DNA of 64,000 bases from Methanobacterium sp. (GCA_015661405.1 JACWMK010000001.1:59223-123222), one strand, 5' to 3'. Shown: positions 19,371-29,818, counted from the stretch's first letter. The notes: generated from the sequence alone by a model not told the origin. Made by a program: numbers and translations.

Positions 19371-20348
19371 TTATTTTCTTTCATAAACAAAACGAGGGAC
19401 TGCATCTTGGAATGGATCAAAATTCTCTAAATTATTCACTTCCATACACTTCATACTAACCATAGAATGTAAGGAAGATGGAAGACGTAAAATTCTTTTA
19501 AGGTCTATTGAAACTTTAGCATCCACCCAACCCATATTCAAAGAAGCAATACTCTTAATTAATCGTTGATATCTAATAGGGCCCACTTTACCCCTAAAAA
19601 GTCCCCATTCATCATTATTTATAAATTCCCGATATTTAATAACATCTTTTAATAATTTATTATTAACTCCATCCATTTCTGTAGATTCCGTTAAATGTAA
19701 AATAGCATATTTAACTCTCTCCGTGAATACTTGAGGATATCCAAAAGGTAATGAAAAATGTTCCAATTTATATGTCACACCATCACTTCCATATTCACTT
19801 TGAGGAACTTCAGCCCCAATAATATACTTAACAATCTGCCCTCTAACATCACTATTCACCTTCATAACAGATTCATCCAAAACGCGCAGATGATAACCAC
19901 GTCCAGAATAAATAACATGAATATCATTAAGCCCCAAATCCCCTTTCAATATATCCATTAAACTACAGACAATCTCCCTGGCTTGATTTAAACATACATC
20001 ACATACACCCTCACAATTACATTTTCTTAAAGGAATATCCTTAGCATCCACATCAAACACTACCTCCGATTTAATCCAACCATCCCTTCTTTGAGGTTTC
20101 TCATAAAAAGCCACGGAAGAATAAGCAGCAAATGGTGTACGGTATCTTAAAAACTTTCTTAACAAATCTAAAGACCGGAATACTCGATAACGATCATTAG
20201 GTCCACGACCCAAATGATCAAATCCGAATTCTCTTTTATCTACAGAATTCTTTATAAAATCAGGAATATCCTCGATATTCCATTCCTCCCGGTAATATAA
20301 GCGCCGTTCTTCAGTAGAGGCTGGTTTCAAAAAATGATTTTCATCCAA
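19371..20348 (-). CDS. priS: DNA primase small (catalytic) subunit
   Basis: Catalytic subunit of the archaeal/eukaryotic-type primase that makes RNA/DNA primers at the replication fork. The 325 residues contain the metal-binding FDVDAKD with Asp99 and Asp101, a zinc-knuckle-like CxC-x3-CxxC at 110-119, and the nucleotide-binding SGRGYHLRV near 148. It follows priL by 67 nt on the same strand, so the two subunits are probably co-transcribed and made together. The ATG start gives the expected N-terminus. Confidence 0.96.
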   Translation of the reverse strand: MDENHFLKPASTEERRLYYREEWNIEDIPDFIKNSVDKREFGFDHLGRGPNDRYRVFRSLDLLRKFLRYRTPFAAYSSVAFYEKPQRRDGWIKSEVVFDVDAKDIPLRKCNCEGVCDVCLNQAREIVCSLMDILKGDLGLNDIHVIYSGRGYHLRVLDESVMKVNSDVRGQIVKYIIGAEVPQSEYGSDGVTYKLEHFSLPFGYPQVFTERVKYAILHLTESTEMDGVNNKLLKDVIKYREFINNDEWGLFRGKVGPIRYQRLIKSIASLNMGWVDAKVSIDLKRILRLPSSLHSMVSMKCMEVNNLENFDPFQDAVPRFVYERK

Positions 20349-20415
20349 TTTAATTACCCATTTATAATTTTAAGACTATTATTAAAAAAATATATCAAAT
20401 AAATGAATAGAAATT

Positions 20416-21750
20416 TTAATCCTCATTTCCCTCAGGATTACCATTAGTTTCATCTGATTCCCATAATTTTCTGATATAATAAGAAAGCGGGTTTCCTATC
20501 CTTTTACAAGTTTTATCAGGTTTACAAAGACTGGGGAGATGTAATTTCACTTTTTCACAACTCATCGGAGTATACCAAATGGATTCACCTTCATGTTTAA
20601 GTTCCACCACGGCGTGCATTCCAAAACCAAGTTTAGCATTAATATTAATTTTCTCCTGCGGCTGATCATCAAATAAAGGAGGAGTACACTGCTCAGCAGC
20701 ACCATAAATTAACGGTAATATCTCATTTTGCACCACTGATAAATTAGGATCAACATCAGAAACTTTAACCGTTACATTTTTACGGAATATATCAGGATAA
20801 AGACGTGCATAAGATACGAATGGTGTAAAGAATAATATTATGGCATCATTCCTTCCCCCTGACTTCATTCCTTCTAAAACCAATTTAACACAAGGAGGAA
20901 ATGCATTAGGATTTAATGGAGCAGCTTTAATTTCACCATTACCTCCTACTTTATGCCCATAACTAGGGAATGATTCGCTTAAAACAGTTGATACTTTTTC
21001 CGCTAATTCTAATAGTAAAGGATTAGGTTCAATCTCTCTCTTAGATTTTTGTTGAACTTTATATATGTAATCCTCAGTTTTCTGCATAATCATCCTATTC
21101 ATAATCAGTTCCTTAACTTTATCCCCAATCATCATGTTATATATTTTATCAGGGTCTCTATGCTCAATTTTAGAACTAAAGCTTTCAATGAAATCTTCTC
21201 TATTTAAAATTATATCCCCATGATCCATTACTAGATCCTCTAATTTAAGTTTACGCGAACTTAGAATATCCTCAAAGAAAGTCCACTTCACTTTTTCATC
21301 ACTTAAGAGACTATCTAATATTTTTTTAATTAAATCTTCCCTATCAATTCTAGAAAACTCACTCAAACGACTTTGCATCAGTTTACCCTGGGATTCTACC
21401 ATAGCCCGGCTTTCTCTGGAATTTGGGCCAAATTTAACTCCTACAGCTTGACATAATAAATAAAATGATATAACATCAAATCTAGTTATATCATAATTGA
21501 AAAGGAATGAATATTTATTATAATTAAAATTAGGATCATTTTTCTTCCTAATATACCATTCTAACCTTTTAACAGCTAAATCCACATAATTATGGGGTAT
21601 AAATTCTTCAGAAATATCCTGAAGTCTGGTATGAATCACTAAATCTATTAATTTCGCATTATCCTCACGAAACAAGTCTAAATTACCCATTTCTCTAACT
21701 ATCTGCCGTCCCTCATCGGAAAGAGGATTAATGAATGCCACTGAAACCAT
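20416..21750 (-). CDS. priL: DNA primase large (Fe-S) subunit
   Basis: Regulatory subunit of the primase heterodimer. The 444-residue length is typical. The C-terminal domain shows the four conserved Fe-S cysteines: FPPCVKLVLEG (about 290), AEQCTPPLF (about 354), and the pair near the end in HLPSLCKPDKTCKRIGNP. The N-terminal half is alpha-helical and contacts PriS. Divergent from metG, with about 300 bp of AT-rich DNA between them holding both promoters. Confidence 0.94.
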   Translation of the reverse strand: MVSVAFINPLSDEGRQIVREMGNLDLFREDNAKLIDLVIHTRLQDISEEFIPHNYVDLAVKRLEWYIRKKNDPNFNYNKYSFLFNYDITRFDVISFYLLCQAVGVKFGPNSRESRAMVESQGKLMQSRLSEFSRIDREDLIKKILDSLLSDEKVKWTFFEDILSSRKLKLEDLVMDHGDIILNREDFIESFSSKIEHRDPDKIYNMMIGDKVKELIMNRMIMQKTEDYIYKVQQKSKREIEPNPLLLELAEKVSTVLSESFPSYGHKVGGNGEIKAAPLNPNAFPPCVKLVLEGMKSGGRNDAIILFFTPFVSYARLYPDIFRKNVTVKVSDVDPNLSVVQNEILPLIYGAAEQCTPPLFDDQPQEKININAKLGFGMHAVVELKHEGESIWYTPMSCEKVKLHLPSLCKPDKTCKRIGNPLSYYIRKLWESDETNGNPEGNED

Positions 21751-22044
21751 GAGTTATAATTTGTTTTTATAAAGATAAATAATAGTTATCCCCCAAAAAA
21801 AATTGAAGTAAAAATAAAAATATTATTATTTTTGCAATTTCAATTGAAGCTAAATTTAAATATAAAAATATTATAAATAAAAGTACTATAATACTTTCTA
21901 ATACTGTTTATCTCAAATATACTAGTTAATTAAAATCTTTTAAATAAATTCTCACTCTCTTACATACTGTAAAAAGTAAAATATAATTCTATAATATTTT
22001 TAATAGTAAATTATTTTGTAGATTTAATTTAGGAGGAAATAAAT

Positions 22045-24024
22045 TTGAGTAAAGTCTTTATTACCTGCGCACTACCCTATGCTAATGGTCCAACCCATCT
22101 AGGCCATTTAAGATCAACATATATTCCTGCGGATATTTATGCCCGTTATAATCGAATGAAAGAACGAGAAGTACTCTTTGTATGTGCAACCGATGAACAT
22201 GGGACTCCAATCGCGGTAAAAGCAGAAAAAGAAGGTATAACACCTAAAGAAATTGCGGGAAGATATTATAAAATGATAAAAAACGACTTAGAATCTTGTA
22301 ATATATCATTCGATAATTTCGCTCGCACTACAGACCCATTACATTATCAAATCTCACAGAACTTCTTCTTAAAACTTTATCAAGATGGTTTCATATACGA
22401 TAAAACCATTAAACAACCTTACTGCGATGAATGCAATCGTTTCCTACCCGACCGTTATGTGGAAGGAGTATGCCCCTACTGTGGAGGAGAAGGAGCAAGA
22501 GGAGATCAATGCGAGGTTTGCGGCAGACACCTAGATCCAATTGAGTTGCAAGATCCCACCTGTCTCATCTGCCAATCAACCCCTGAAATCAAAGATTCTA
22601 AACAATACTTCTTCCGTTTAAGCAGTTTCCAAAATGAAATTGAATCCTGGCTAAATGAAAATGATGCATTACCTCCTAACGTGAAAAATTATGTTAACCA
22701 ATGGATTAAAGAAGGTTTAAATGATTGGATACTAACTAGAGATATGGAATGGGGTATACCCGTACCATTAGATGAAGCTGAAGGTAAAATTATTTATGTA
22801 TGGCTAGAAGCATTATTAGGTTACATTACATCCGCTGCATTATGGTCCCATCGCAATAATCAATCCTGGAAAAAATATTGGGATGATAAAGCAGTTCATT
22901 TCATTGGTAAAGACATAATCTACCATCATTCCATATTCTGGCCAGCATTATTAATGGCATATGGATGTAAACTACCCTACACTATCATCGCCGGGGATTA
23001 CCTCTCACTAGAAGGAAAGAAAATGTCCACTAGTAAAAATTGGGTTATATGGACTTCAGATTTTCTGGAAACCTTTGAATCAGATACTTTAAGATATTAC
23101 TTAATGGCTAACGCTCCACTCACCCGAGACACTGACTTCTCATGGGATGACTTCCAAAGAAGAATTAACGATGAATTAGCTGATGTACTGGGGAATTTTT
23201 TACACCGCACTTTCACCTTCACCAACCGTTTTTATCAGGGAAAAATACCTGAAGCAGTTCAAATGGATAAATACGACCAAGAAATGGTGGATAAAATCAT
23301 AGAACTTCCAATAGTAGTAGGGGAGTATATAGAAAATTTTAAGTTCAGAGAAGGATTAGTAGAAATAATTAAATTAGCTAAACAGGGTAACAAATATTTT
23401 AATGATAAAGAACCTTGGAAAACCGTGAAATCAGAGCCTGAAAGTGCAGCATCCGCTTTATATATTTGTAATCAGCTAAGTAAAACTTTAGCAATTACTT
23501 TAAATCCTTATCTTCCAGTTAAATCATTGGAAATTATTAGATTATTAAATATTGAAGAAAAACTTGAATGGGATTCAGCTAATAGTTTCATCCCATCCGG
23601 TCATAAAATACTCCCGGCAAAACCAATCTTCTCTAAAATAGAAGATGAAGTGATTAAAGTGCAGAAGGAAACCCTTTATCAAAATCAGAAAGAGGTCAAT
23701 ACATTGAATGAAATAATCAGTATAGAAGATTTTACCAAAATAGACCTTAGAGTAGGTAATATAATCAATGCAGAAAAAGTTAAAGATAGTGATAATCTCT
23801 TAAAACTCATCGTAGATGTTAAAGATAAAAAATTACAAGTAGTTGCAGGTATTGCCAAAAATTATTCACCAGAAGAAATATTAAACCTGAAAGTAATTGT
23901 TTTAGTGAATTTAAAACCTACTGAACTATTTGGTATTAAATCTGAAGGAATGATATTAGCATCTAAAGATTCACTTAAAGTTTTAAGTGCAGAAGGCGCT
24001 GCTGTTGGTGAAAGAATAAAATGA
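22045..24024 (+). CDS. metG: methionyl-tRNA synthetase with C-terminal tRNA-binding domain
   Basis: Class I synthetase that charges initiator and elongator tRNA(Met). In the 659 residues the HIGH-type motif is PTHLGH near residue 16. The connective peptide carries Cys knuckles (CPYCGGEG, CEVCGRH, CLIC) that should bind zinc, and the KMSKS-type motif is KKMSTSKNW at about 330. A C-terminal EMAP-II/Csaa-type OB domain (DLRVGNIINAEKV to the end) promotes tRNA binding or dimerisation. The start is TTG with a perfect AGGAGG at 22031-22036. Its last bases overlap the next gene (ATGA). Confidence 0.97.
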   Translation: MSKVFITCALPYANGPTHLGHLRSTYIPADIYARYNRMKEREVLFVCATDEHGTPIAVKAEKEGITPKEIAGRYYKMIKNDLESCNISFDNFARTTDPLHYQISQNFFLKLYQDGFIYDKTIKQPYCDECNRFLPDRYVEGVCPYCGGEGARGDQCEVCGRHLDPIELQDPTCLICQSTPEIKDSKQYFFRLSSFQNEIESWLNENDALPPNVKNYVNQWIKEGLNDWILTRDMEWGIPVPLDEAEGKIIYVWLEALLGYITSAALWSHRNNQSWKKYWDDKAVHFIGKDIIYHHSIFWPALLMAYGCKLPYTIIAGDYLSLEGKKMSTSKNWVIWTSDFLETFESDTLRYYLMANAPLTRDTDFSWDDFQRRINDELADVLGNFLHRTFTFTNRFYQGKIPEAVQMDKYDQEMVDKIIELPIVVGEYIENFKFREGLVEIIKLAKQGNKYFNDKEPWKTVKSEPESAASALYICNQLSKTLAITLNPYLPVKSLEIIRLLNIEEKLEWDSANSFIPSGHKILPAKPIFSKIEDEVIKVQKETLYQNQKEVNTLNEIISIEDFTKIDLRVGNIINAEKVKDSDNLLKLIVDVKDKKLQVVAGIAKNYSPEEILNLKVIVLVNLKPTELFGIKSEGMILASKDSLKVLSAEGAAVGERIK

Positions 24025-25589
24025 ATGAATCACGACTTATAGGAAGGGCTGAGAAATATTTAGGCGATATAAGACGAAAAACTATAAATGCAGATGATAT
24101 TCATGATTTTAATAGTTTTATGAATATTTATATTTATTTAAAAGATAATTTATATGAATTACAAGAATTCAGAGACACTATGGAAATTAAAGGTTACAAA
24201 GCACCTTATAGTTCTCTAATGAAGTTTGGACGTGTTTCATCCGTGGAGATGAAAGTTGAGGATTTACATGACATAAGTCGTCACACTCAACATTTCCGAA
24301 TGCGCGCAGCACTTAAAAAAAATATATTAGATCGAGTTAAATCATCCATTGCCTCCCATAAAATAGCAATCGGACATTTAGAAGAATATGCTACCATTAA
24401 ATGCTTAATATGCAATAAAGATTACACTGGACATGAAATTGCTGATTTAACAGCCCAAAAATGTCTCTGTGGTTCCCCTGATCTTGAATTAAATATAAAT
24501 TATCAAGGTGTTTACAGGTTAAAAATAATTAAATATTTACCACTCTCTGGTGAATATATGGTGAAGATGTCAGAACTCTCCCCATTTGGTAGGGACGCCT
24601 TCCGCCAAATAGTTAGAATCCTCAAACAAGAGAAAAGAGGACTTGTTAAAACCGTATCCATGGTGGTTAAAGTTTTTGAGGGTGGTAGATGGGTTAGAAA
24701 AAGAGTTAATCTAGATTGCAGTGATAAAATTAATTACGAGAAGGAAATAAGAAAAAAGTATGGTTCAAACGCTCGTATAGAATTCCTGCAATTTCATCGT
24801 AAAAAACCATCCATAGTTAATGATAAACATGTTCAAAATGCATTAGCCCTAGGTTACGTGAAATTTTCTGAAAAACAAGCTGAAAATATTATACCAGTAA
24901 TTCTAGATAAAAACCTTAAAAATAAGTTAAAGCTTAAAAATTATGATGAAATCCTTCAAAACGCTAGAATAACTGGACGTAGAATGGGTGAAGATGATCA
25001 GGATCAGAAGACTCTAGAAAAAGAATTAATAACTGAAGAACTCGTTAAAGAAGGATTACTAAATAAAGGATTATTAGATAAAGAACTTCAAGAGGATCTT
25101 TCACTTCGAAAGAAAATTGAAGAGAAATTATTAGTTGATGCTCCTCGGATTTTAATTTTATGGGATTTAATGAAATACTACTTATCCACATCTCATGACC
25201 GACGCAGTAAATACGCCGGGCCCTTCCCAAATTTACGTCCAGTATTAGATAAAACTCAAATAAACACTTTCATTGACTTCCCAGAATCATTAGTGGAATG
25301 TTTAAAAAAATACACTAAAGAAAAAATTGAATACATTTATCACATGAATGAATTATTAAATGAAAAATTTGAAGTAGAAAATAAATTCAAAGGTTTACAT
25401 CTTAAAATGAATACAGCTGCAGTAGGTGCAGTTATATTACATAACATTGGAAAGTTATCGATAGAGGAATCATCCCAGATATTCTCATTAACTACCACTG
25501 AAGTTATAAATGAAAAAAATAAAATGCAAACTTTCCAAAAACCGGTTACTCGCAAAGCCCAGAAATTTCTAAATATGATAAAGGATTAA
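24021..25589 (+). CDS. DUF530-type protein
   Basis: A 522-residue protein whose start codon overlaps the metG stop (ATGA), so the two are almost certainly translationally coupled. I believe this is the DUF530 family, found next to metG in Methanobacteriales; its function is unknown. Near 127-150 is a possible zinc ribbon (CLICNKDY, then CLCGSPDL). The middle is Lys-rich with basic helices (VRKRVNLDCSDKINYEKEIR), and residues about 330-370 are highly charged and probably coiled-coil. The coupling suggests a tRNA- or translation-related role, which is inference. Confidence 0.75.
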   Translation: MNESRLIGRAEKYLGDIRRKTINADDIHDFNSFMNIYIYLKDNLYELQEFRDTMEIKGYKAPYSSLMKFGRVSSVEMKVEDLHDISRHTQHFRMRAALKKNILDRVKSSIASHKIAIGHLEEYATIKCLICNKDYTGHEIADLTAQKCLCGSPDLELNINYQGVYRLKIIKYLPLSGEYMVKMSELSPFGRDAFRQIVRILKQEKRGLVKTVSMVVKVFEGGRWVRKRVNLDCSDKINYEKEIRKKYGSNARIEFLQFHRKKPSIVNDKHVQNALALGYVKFSEKQAENIIPVILDKNLKNKLKLKNYDEILQNARITGRRMGEDDQDQKTLEKELITEELVKEGLLNKGLLDKELQEDLSLRKKIEEKLLVDAPRILILWDLMKYYLSTSHDRRSKYAGPFPNLRPVLDKTQINTFIDFPESLVECLKKYTKEKIEYIYHMNELLNEKFEVENKFKGLHLKMNTAAVGAVILHNIGKLSIEESSQIFSLTTTEVINEKNKMQTFQKPVTRKAQKFLNMIKD

Positions 25590-25659
25590 AAAAAAAGAAT
25601 AAATGAAACGAATTTTAATATTTAACTAAAAAAAATTTTTTTTTGATGGTGATTGTTTT

Positions 25660-26118
25660 TTGCCTGATGAAGTTTATATTAATGAACCATTATCCTCTAG
25701 AATAATTATGGAAATTCTGGAGGAGCATCCCAATATAAAACGTATTAAATGCCCTACCAGTCTCTATCTCAGAACCTCTAAAAAATATTTAGATGCATTA
25801 AGAAAATTAGGTGTTGAAGTCGAACCAGTGCTTAAGAGTGGTCGGCCTAAAAAGTATGGGGAATCAGAAGTTAAACTTATCCAGAAAATGTTAAATAATG
25901 GTTCAAATCCAAGTGAAATATCTGAAAAGTTACATTTACCTATTAAAACTGTGTATTATCTTAAAGAAACTCCACTTAAAAGGGGTAGGAAACCTAAATA
26001 TACTCCTGAAACTGAAGTAGAAATTAGAAGATTACATGCTGAAGGTTTACCTGTAAAAGAGATTTCTGAAAGATTAGGAATACCTTTAAGAACTGTTTAT
26101 AGTATAATTAAGAAATAA
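25660..26118 (+). CDS. double helix-turn-helix DNA-binding protein with AT-hook-like segments
   Basis: A 152-residue protein with two similar modules. Each has a basic GRP-type segment (SGRPKKYGE, RGRKPKYTPE) followed by a resolvase/homeodomain-like HTH (NPSEISEKLHLPIKTVYYL and LPVKEISERLGIPLRTVYS). A putative DNA- or RNA-contacting N-terminal domain of about 55 residues precedes them. It starts with TTG, supported by GGTGAT 6 nt upstream. Probably a transcription regulator or chromatin-associated factor; the target is unknown. It lies between the DUF530 gene and the glycosyltransferase on the same strand. Confidence 0.75.
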   Translation: MPDEVYINEPLSSRIIMEILEEHPNIKRIKCPTSLYLRTSKKYLDALRKLGVEVEPVLKSGRPKKYGESEVKLIQKMLNNGSNPSEISEKLHLPIKTVYYLKETPLKRGRKPKYTPETEVEIRRLHAEGLPVKEISERLGIPLRTVYSIIKK

Positions 26119-26128
26119 AATTATAAAT

Positions 26129-26151
26129 ATCTTAAAATTTTTTTTTAAGAT
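26129..26151 (+). terminator. hairpin terminator-like element
   Basis: Perfect 8-bp inverted repeat ATCTTAAA / TTTAAGAT enclosing a T-run, immediately after the HTH gene stop. Archaeal terminators are mainly T-tracts, so the T-run may matter more than the stem. Confidence 0.4.
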
Positions 26152-26161
26152 TTGATTTACC

Positions 26162-27136
26162 ATGGTCTCCACAATAATTCTACTACATTACCAGGAAATA
26201 ATTATAATCTCCAGTATCTGCGGTTTAGTAGCCTTCACCACCACATTCTTGGCCATGCCTAAATTAATTAAAAAACTCAAAGATGCACATATAGTGGGGG
26301 AAGACATTCATAAACCTAGTAAACCTCAAGTTGCAGAGATGGGTGGTATCGGCATCCTATTCGGCTTCACTATTGGCTTATTCGTTGCTACCTATCTATA
26401 TCCTAAACTACAATTCACATTAATCGTAACTTTACTAGTAATCCTACTAGTCGGAATGATCGGTATGGTGGATGATTTATTAAATTTATCATCCAAGGAG
26501 AAACTCTTCCTATTATGGTTAGCTGGAATCCCCTTAGTCTGGATTGCACCCACAAGTCTAGGACTAATATATTTAATTATAATACCTATAGCTGTATCCA
26601 TAGCAGCTAATTTAACAAACATGCTCGCGGGGTTAAACGGTATAGAATCCGGTCTCGGAGTCATAGCTATGACTGCCTTAACTATATCATGTTTAATACT
26701 TGATAAATTCAATGTATCCATAATATCAATGACCATGCTCGGTGCTTTAATTGCCTTTCTAATCTATAATAAACATCCATCACGCGTCTTCCCCGGTGAT
26801 GTTGGAACATTAATCATCGGAGCCACCATAATAGTAATCGCTTTCATAGGCAGAGTAAAAATAATCGCTCTCATCGTCCTACTACCTAATATAATAGATA
26901 GCTTACTAAAATTCTACAGTGCCGGAGTAATGGAAAGACAAGACCATCACCCCACAGAAGTAGATAAAGATGGTAAACTCTACGCTCCCGATGGAGGATT
27001 CAAATCTCTCATACGGTCCGTATTACGCCATCCCATGAGTGAAGAAAAAGTTGTAATCGTCATCTGGTTAATTGGTATATTATTTGGATCCATAGGAATC
27101 CTCTTATCATACTTCCTTAAAGGCAGTATCATATAA
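26162..27136 (+). CDS. MraY/WecA-family phospho-sugar (UDP-GlcNAc-type) transferase, membrane
   Basis: Polytopic integral membrane enzyme (324 aa, about 10 helices) that transfers a sugar-1-phosphate from UDP-sugar to a polyprenyl phosphate. Family motifs are AEMGGIGI near 59, the MVDDLLNLSSKEKL Asp pair near 101, NLTNMLAGLNGIE near 150, FPGDVGTL near 209, and the cytoplasmic His motif RQDHHPTEVD near 260. In Methanobacteriales such a protein could begin pseudomurein or N-glycan synthesis (AglH-like); the sequence alone does not decide. No convincing Shine-Dalgarno precedes the ATG. Confidence 0.88.
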   Translation: MVSTIILLHYQEIIIISSICGLVAFTTTFLAMPKLIKKLKDAHIVGEDIHKPSKPQVAEMGGIGILFGFTIGLFVATYLYPKLQFTLIVTLLVILLVGMIGMVDDLLNLSSKEKLFLLWLAGIPLVWIAPTSLGLIYLIIIPIAVSIAANLTNMLAGLNGIESGLGVIAMTALTISCLILDKFNVSIISMTMLGALIAFLIYNKHPSRVFPGDVGTLIIGATIIVIAFIGRVKIIALIVLLPNIIDSLLKFYSAGVMERQDHHPTEVDKDGKLYAPDGGFKSLIRSVLRHPMSEEKVVIVIWLIGILFGSIGILLSYFLKGSII

Positions 27137-27243
27137 AAAAAATATTACTTTTAATCAAATTCATTAACCCTAAAAAAATTGATGATTTAATTTAAAATTT
27201 AAGATTCTCTTTTATTCTAAAATAAATTTAAATTAAAAATTTA

Positions 27244-28785
27244 CTATGGACTATTCTTTCTCCTTTTAGATGGCAAGAAGAAACTAGTAATCAACCCTAA
27301 AATCAATATTAACGTTAAAGCATTAAATGTTTGCTTCATAGCAGAACTAATCGCAGAATTAACTATTCTTGTTACCTCAGGCACTAAATTAGAGGGAATG
27401 TCCTCAGGAGTAACAGTTTGCATTTTCTCCACATAATTAAAAATAGAATTATGAATCTGATCAGTACTCATGTTCCCAGATAAATCAGATGATGCAATAG
27501 ATGTTGTTAATCCTCCAAATATTCCAATTAAAAGTAAAACACCTATCAAAGCCGTTCCTAAAGAATAACCTAAATTCTTAAAAGCATTAAGAAAACCAGC
27601 AGCATCCGTTTCCTGATCACCATGTGCAGCCGACATAGTAAGATTCGTTATTTGAGAAAGTAAAAAACCAATTCCCACACCAAAAACAATAGTACCAGGA
27701 ATCAAATTAATTATATGAGTACTTAAATTAAATGATCCACCCAATATGAATGTACCTACAGCTGAAATAATAAATCCAATCATTAAAACATACTTAGATT
27801 CCAACACAGATGATAATCTAGCACCAATTAATGAAAAAAGTAAAATCATAATTGACGCCGGTAACAGTGCAAGACCCGTAGTGAAAGCATTAACTTTCGT
27901 AACCTGCTGCAAGAATACCGGGATTATGAAAAGAAAACCTGCTAAAGGTATTTGCTGAATAACAGAGTTAATATTACCTAACACAAATACACGATTTTTA
28001 AGAAGAGAAATATCACTTAAAGGTTCTAAACCTTTACTAGTTCTTCTTCTCTGCCATAACAAGAATATTACAAATAAAATTAAACCAGAACCAACTATTA
28101 CTGAAACATAAGTCCAGTAATCCGGTCTGGTAAGTAATAAAATACCAAGAACAATTAAAAGCAGGGATAATATGGAAAGTAAAGCTCCAACTAAATCTAA
28201 CTGTTTCCATTTCAATGTTGGTTTAGATTCAGTTAAATAATGTCTGAAAATTAATATAACTGCGACAAAAACAAGTTCTGATCCAAATACTAATCTCCAC
28301 GTGAGATAAGTTGTGAAAATTCCCCCAACTATTGGCCCTATTGCAGCACCCATAGCTGCGATACCACCCCAAATTCCAAACGCTGTGACTCTATCCTTAC
28401 CTTGATAACTAGCACTAACCAGAGTAGTAGTTGCTGGTAACATTAAAGCAGCACCAATCCCTTCCATAACTGCCCATCCAATTAGAAGCATAAAAGCATT
28501 AATACTAAACGTGGCGATAATTGTTCCAGTGGCATATATAATTAAACCAGTTAGAAAAGTCTTTTTTCTACCCAGAATATCCTGTAATTTACTTCCCAAT
28601 AACATAAATGAAGCAATTATTAAAGCATATAATGCAATGATAGCTTGAATAGTTGACAAAGTTGTATTCAATTGTACTACTAAAGTAGTTATAGCTACAT
28701 TCATGGCAGAGGAATCTAAAACAATAATAAAAATAGCCATACAAGCAATTAACACTACACCCCATTTATACGGACTCTCAGTCAT
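27244..28785 (-). CDS. MFS multidrug exporter, 14-TM DHA2 type
   Basis: A 513-residue major facilitator with about 14 hydrophobic helices, the number typical of the EmrB/QacA drug:H+ antiporter-2 group. Visible features are the early LDSSAMNVAI in helix 1, the motif A-like GSKLQDILGRKKTFLTG, and the motif C-like GAAIGPIVGGIFTTYLTWRLVF. It would export drugs or toxic metabolites from the cytoplasm. It is monocistronic, with no regulator gene directly adjacent. Confidence 0.9.
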   Translation of the reverse strand: MTESPYKWGVVLIACMAIFIIVLDSSAMNVAITTLVVQLNTTLSTIQAIIALYALIIASFMLLGSKLQDILGRKKTFLTGLIIYATGTIIATFSINAFMLLIGWAVMEGIGAALMLPATTTLVSASYQGKDRVTAFGIWGGIAAMGAAIGPIVGGIFTTYLTWRLVFGSELVFVAVILIFRHYLTESKPTLKWKQLDLVGALLSILSLLLIVLGILLLTRPDYWTYVSVIVGSGLILFVIFLLWQRRRTSKGLEPLSDISLLKNRVFVLGNINSVIQQIPLAGFLFIIPVFLQQVTKVNAFTTGLALLPASIMILLFSLIGARLSSVLESKYVLMIGFIISAVGTFILGGSFNLSTHIINLIPGTIVFGVGIGFLLSQITNLTMSAAHGDQETDAAGFLNAFKNLGYSLGTALIGVLLLIGIFGGLTTSIASSDLSGNMSTDQIHNSIFNYVEKMQTVTPEDIPSNLVPEVTRIVNSAISSAMKQTFNALTLILILGLITSFFLPSKRRKNSP

Positions 28786-29048
28786 TATATATCAACTACA
28801 AAAAATTATATCTATCAATTAATTACTTTTTATTTCCATAAAAAATCTCTTACAAATAAATTTTAAAGGATAAAATGAACTAATTTTAAATAAATGCCTT
28901 AACATGAATAATATGTTACTATTTAATTAAATGTTACTATTTAATTAAAATTTATTGGGAAAATAAATAATTCAAAAAATTCATTAACATCCATATTATA
29001 CAAATAAACAGAACAAAGATAAAAAAAAATTTATTGGTTGACTTTTAA

Positions 29049-29531
29049 ATGTATGAAATTATACTATTCAGTGGTGGCGTGTACAAATACGATGAATTAG
29101 TGGAAACCGTGGAAGATTTAGGCGGGTTAATACTTCGAAAAGATAACTTCCACATTAGCCGTGGTGAATCCTACCTCTCAGAAGAAATAGAAGTAATGTT
29201 AATAATCCCCGAAGAAGATAAACCTACCATTAAATCAGTTTCACAGGATATAAAAGGCACAGTTGATGAATTAAATTTAGAAATATCTGAAAGAAATAGT
29301 ATATTAACTTATCTTTCAATTTATAATGTTTTAAGCCAAACAAGTTCCTGGATGACCATAAAGGAGATTGAAGATTTAATACAATGCCCCTGTCCCGCCC
29401 AAATCTGCCATGGAAGTGAAAATATAAGCTGTGTACTAGATGAACTAAATGAAAGCTTAAATAAACTATGCTCGCAGAAATTAATTGAATCCAAAAAAAA
29501 TAATAATAAAACAGAATTCCACTTAAAATGA
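29049..29531 (+). CDS. conserved hypothetical protein (160 aa)
   Basis: A cytosolic protein I do not recognise. Residues 1-70 look like an alpha/beta fold (MYEIILFSGGVYKYDELVE, then a strand-rich EEIEVMLIIP). Residues 80-155 look like a winged-helix domain with two Cys-containing inserts (CPCPAQICHG, SCVLDELN), which could bind metal. It lies just upstream of a small membrane-protein gene, possibly in one operon. The start at ATG 29049 lacks an obvious Shine-Dalgarno. Confidence 0.6.
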   Translation: MYEIILFSGGVYKYDELVETVEDLGGLILRKDNFHISRGESYLSEEIEVMLIIPEEDKPTIKSVSQDIKGTVDELNLEISERNSILTYLSIYNVLSQTSSWMTIKEIEDLIQCPCPAQICHGSENISCVLDELNESLNKLCSQKLIESKKNNNKTEFHLK

Positions 29532-29562
29532 AATAAATATTTATATTTTGGTTGATTAAATC

Positions 29563-29813
29563 ATGATTAAAGGAACTGGCATAATTATAGCGGGAATAAT
29601 TGCAATCTTTTAGGTTTTATCCTAATATTCATCGGCTCCATCCTTCAAGGTACTGCATCTAAAACAGGCGAAGTTAAAACCGGTGGTGTAATATTAATTG
29701 GTCCCATACCCATCATATTCGGAAACGACACAGGCTCAATAATAACTGTAGTAATTCTAGCCATAATATTAATGGTAGTTGTTTACATCCTCTTTTATAG
29801 AACTCTAACCTAA
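29563..29813 (+). pseudogene. DUF131/TIGR00304-type membrane protein with one frameshift
   Basis: From ATG 29563 the frame reads MIKGTGIIIAGIIAIF and hits TAG at 29611. Stepping back one base at 29610 gives LGFILIFIGSILQ, and then GGVILIGPIPIIFGNDTGS, the hallmark GGVxxIGPIPIxFG of the DUF131 family, ending at TAA 29811-29813. Joined, it would be an 83-residue protein with two membrane helices. A single missing base in a TTTT run explains the break, so a sequencing error or a recent mutation is likely. Function of the family is unknown. Confidence 0.78.
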
Positions 29814-29818
29814 TAAGA

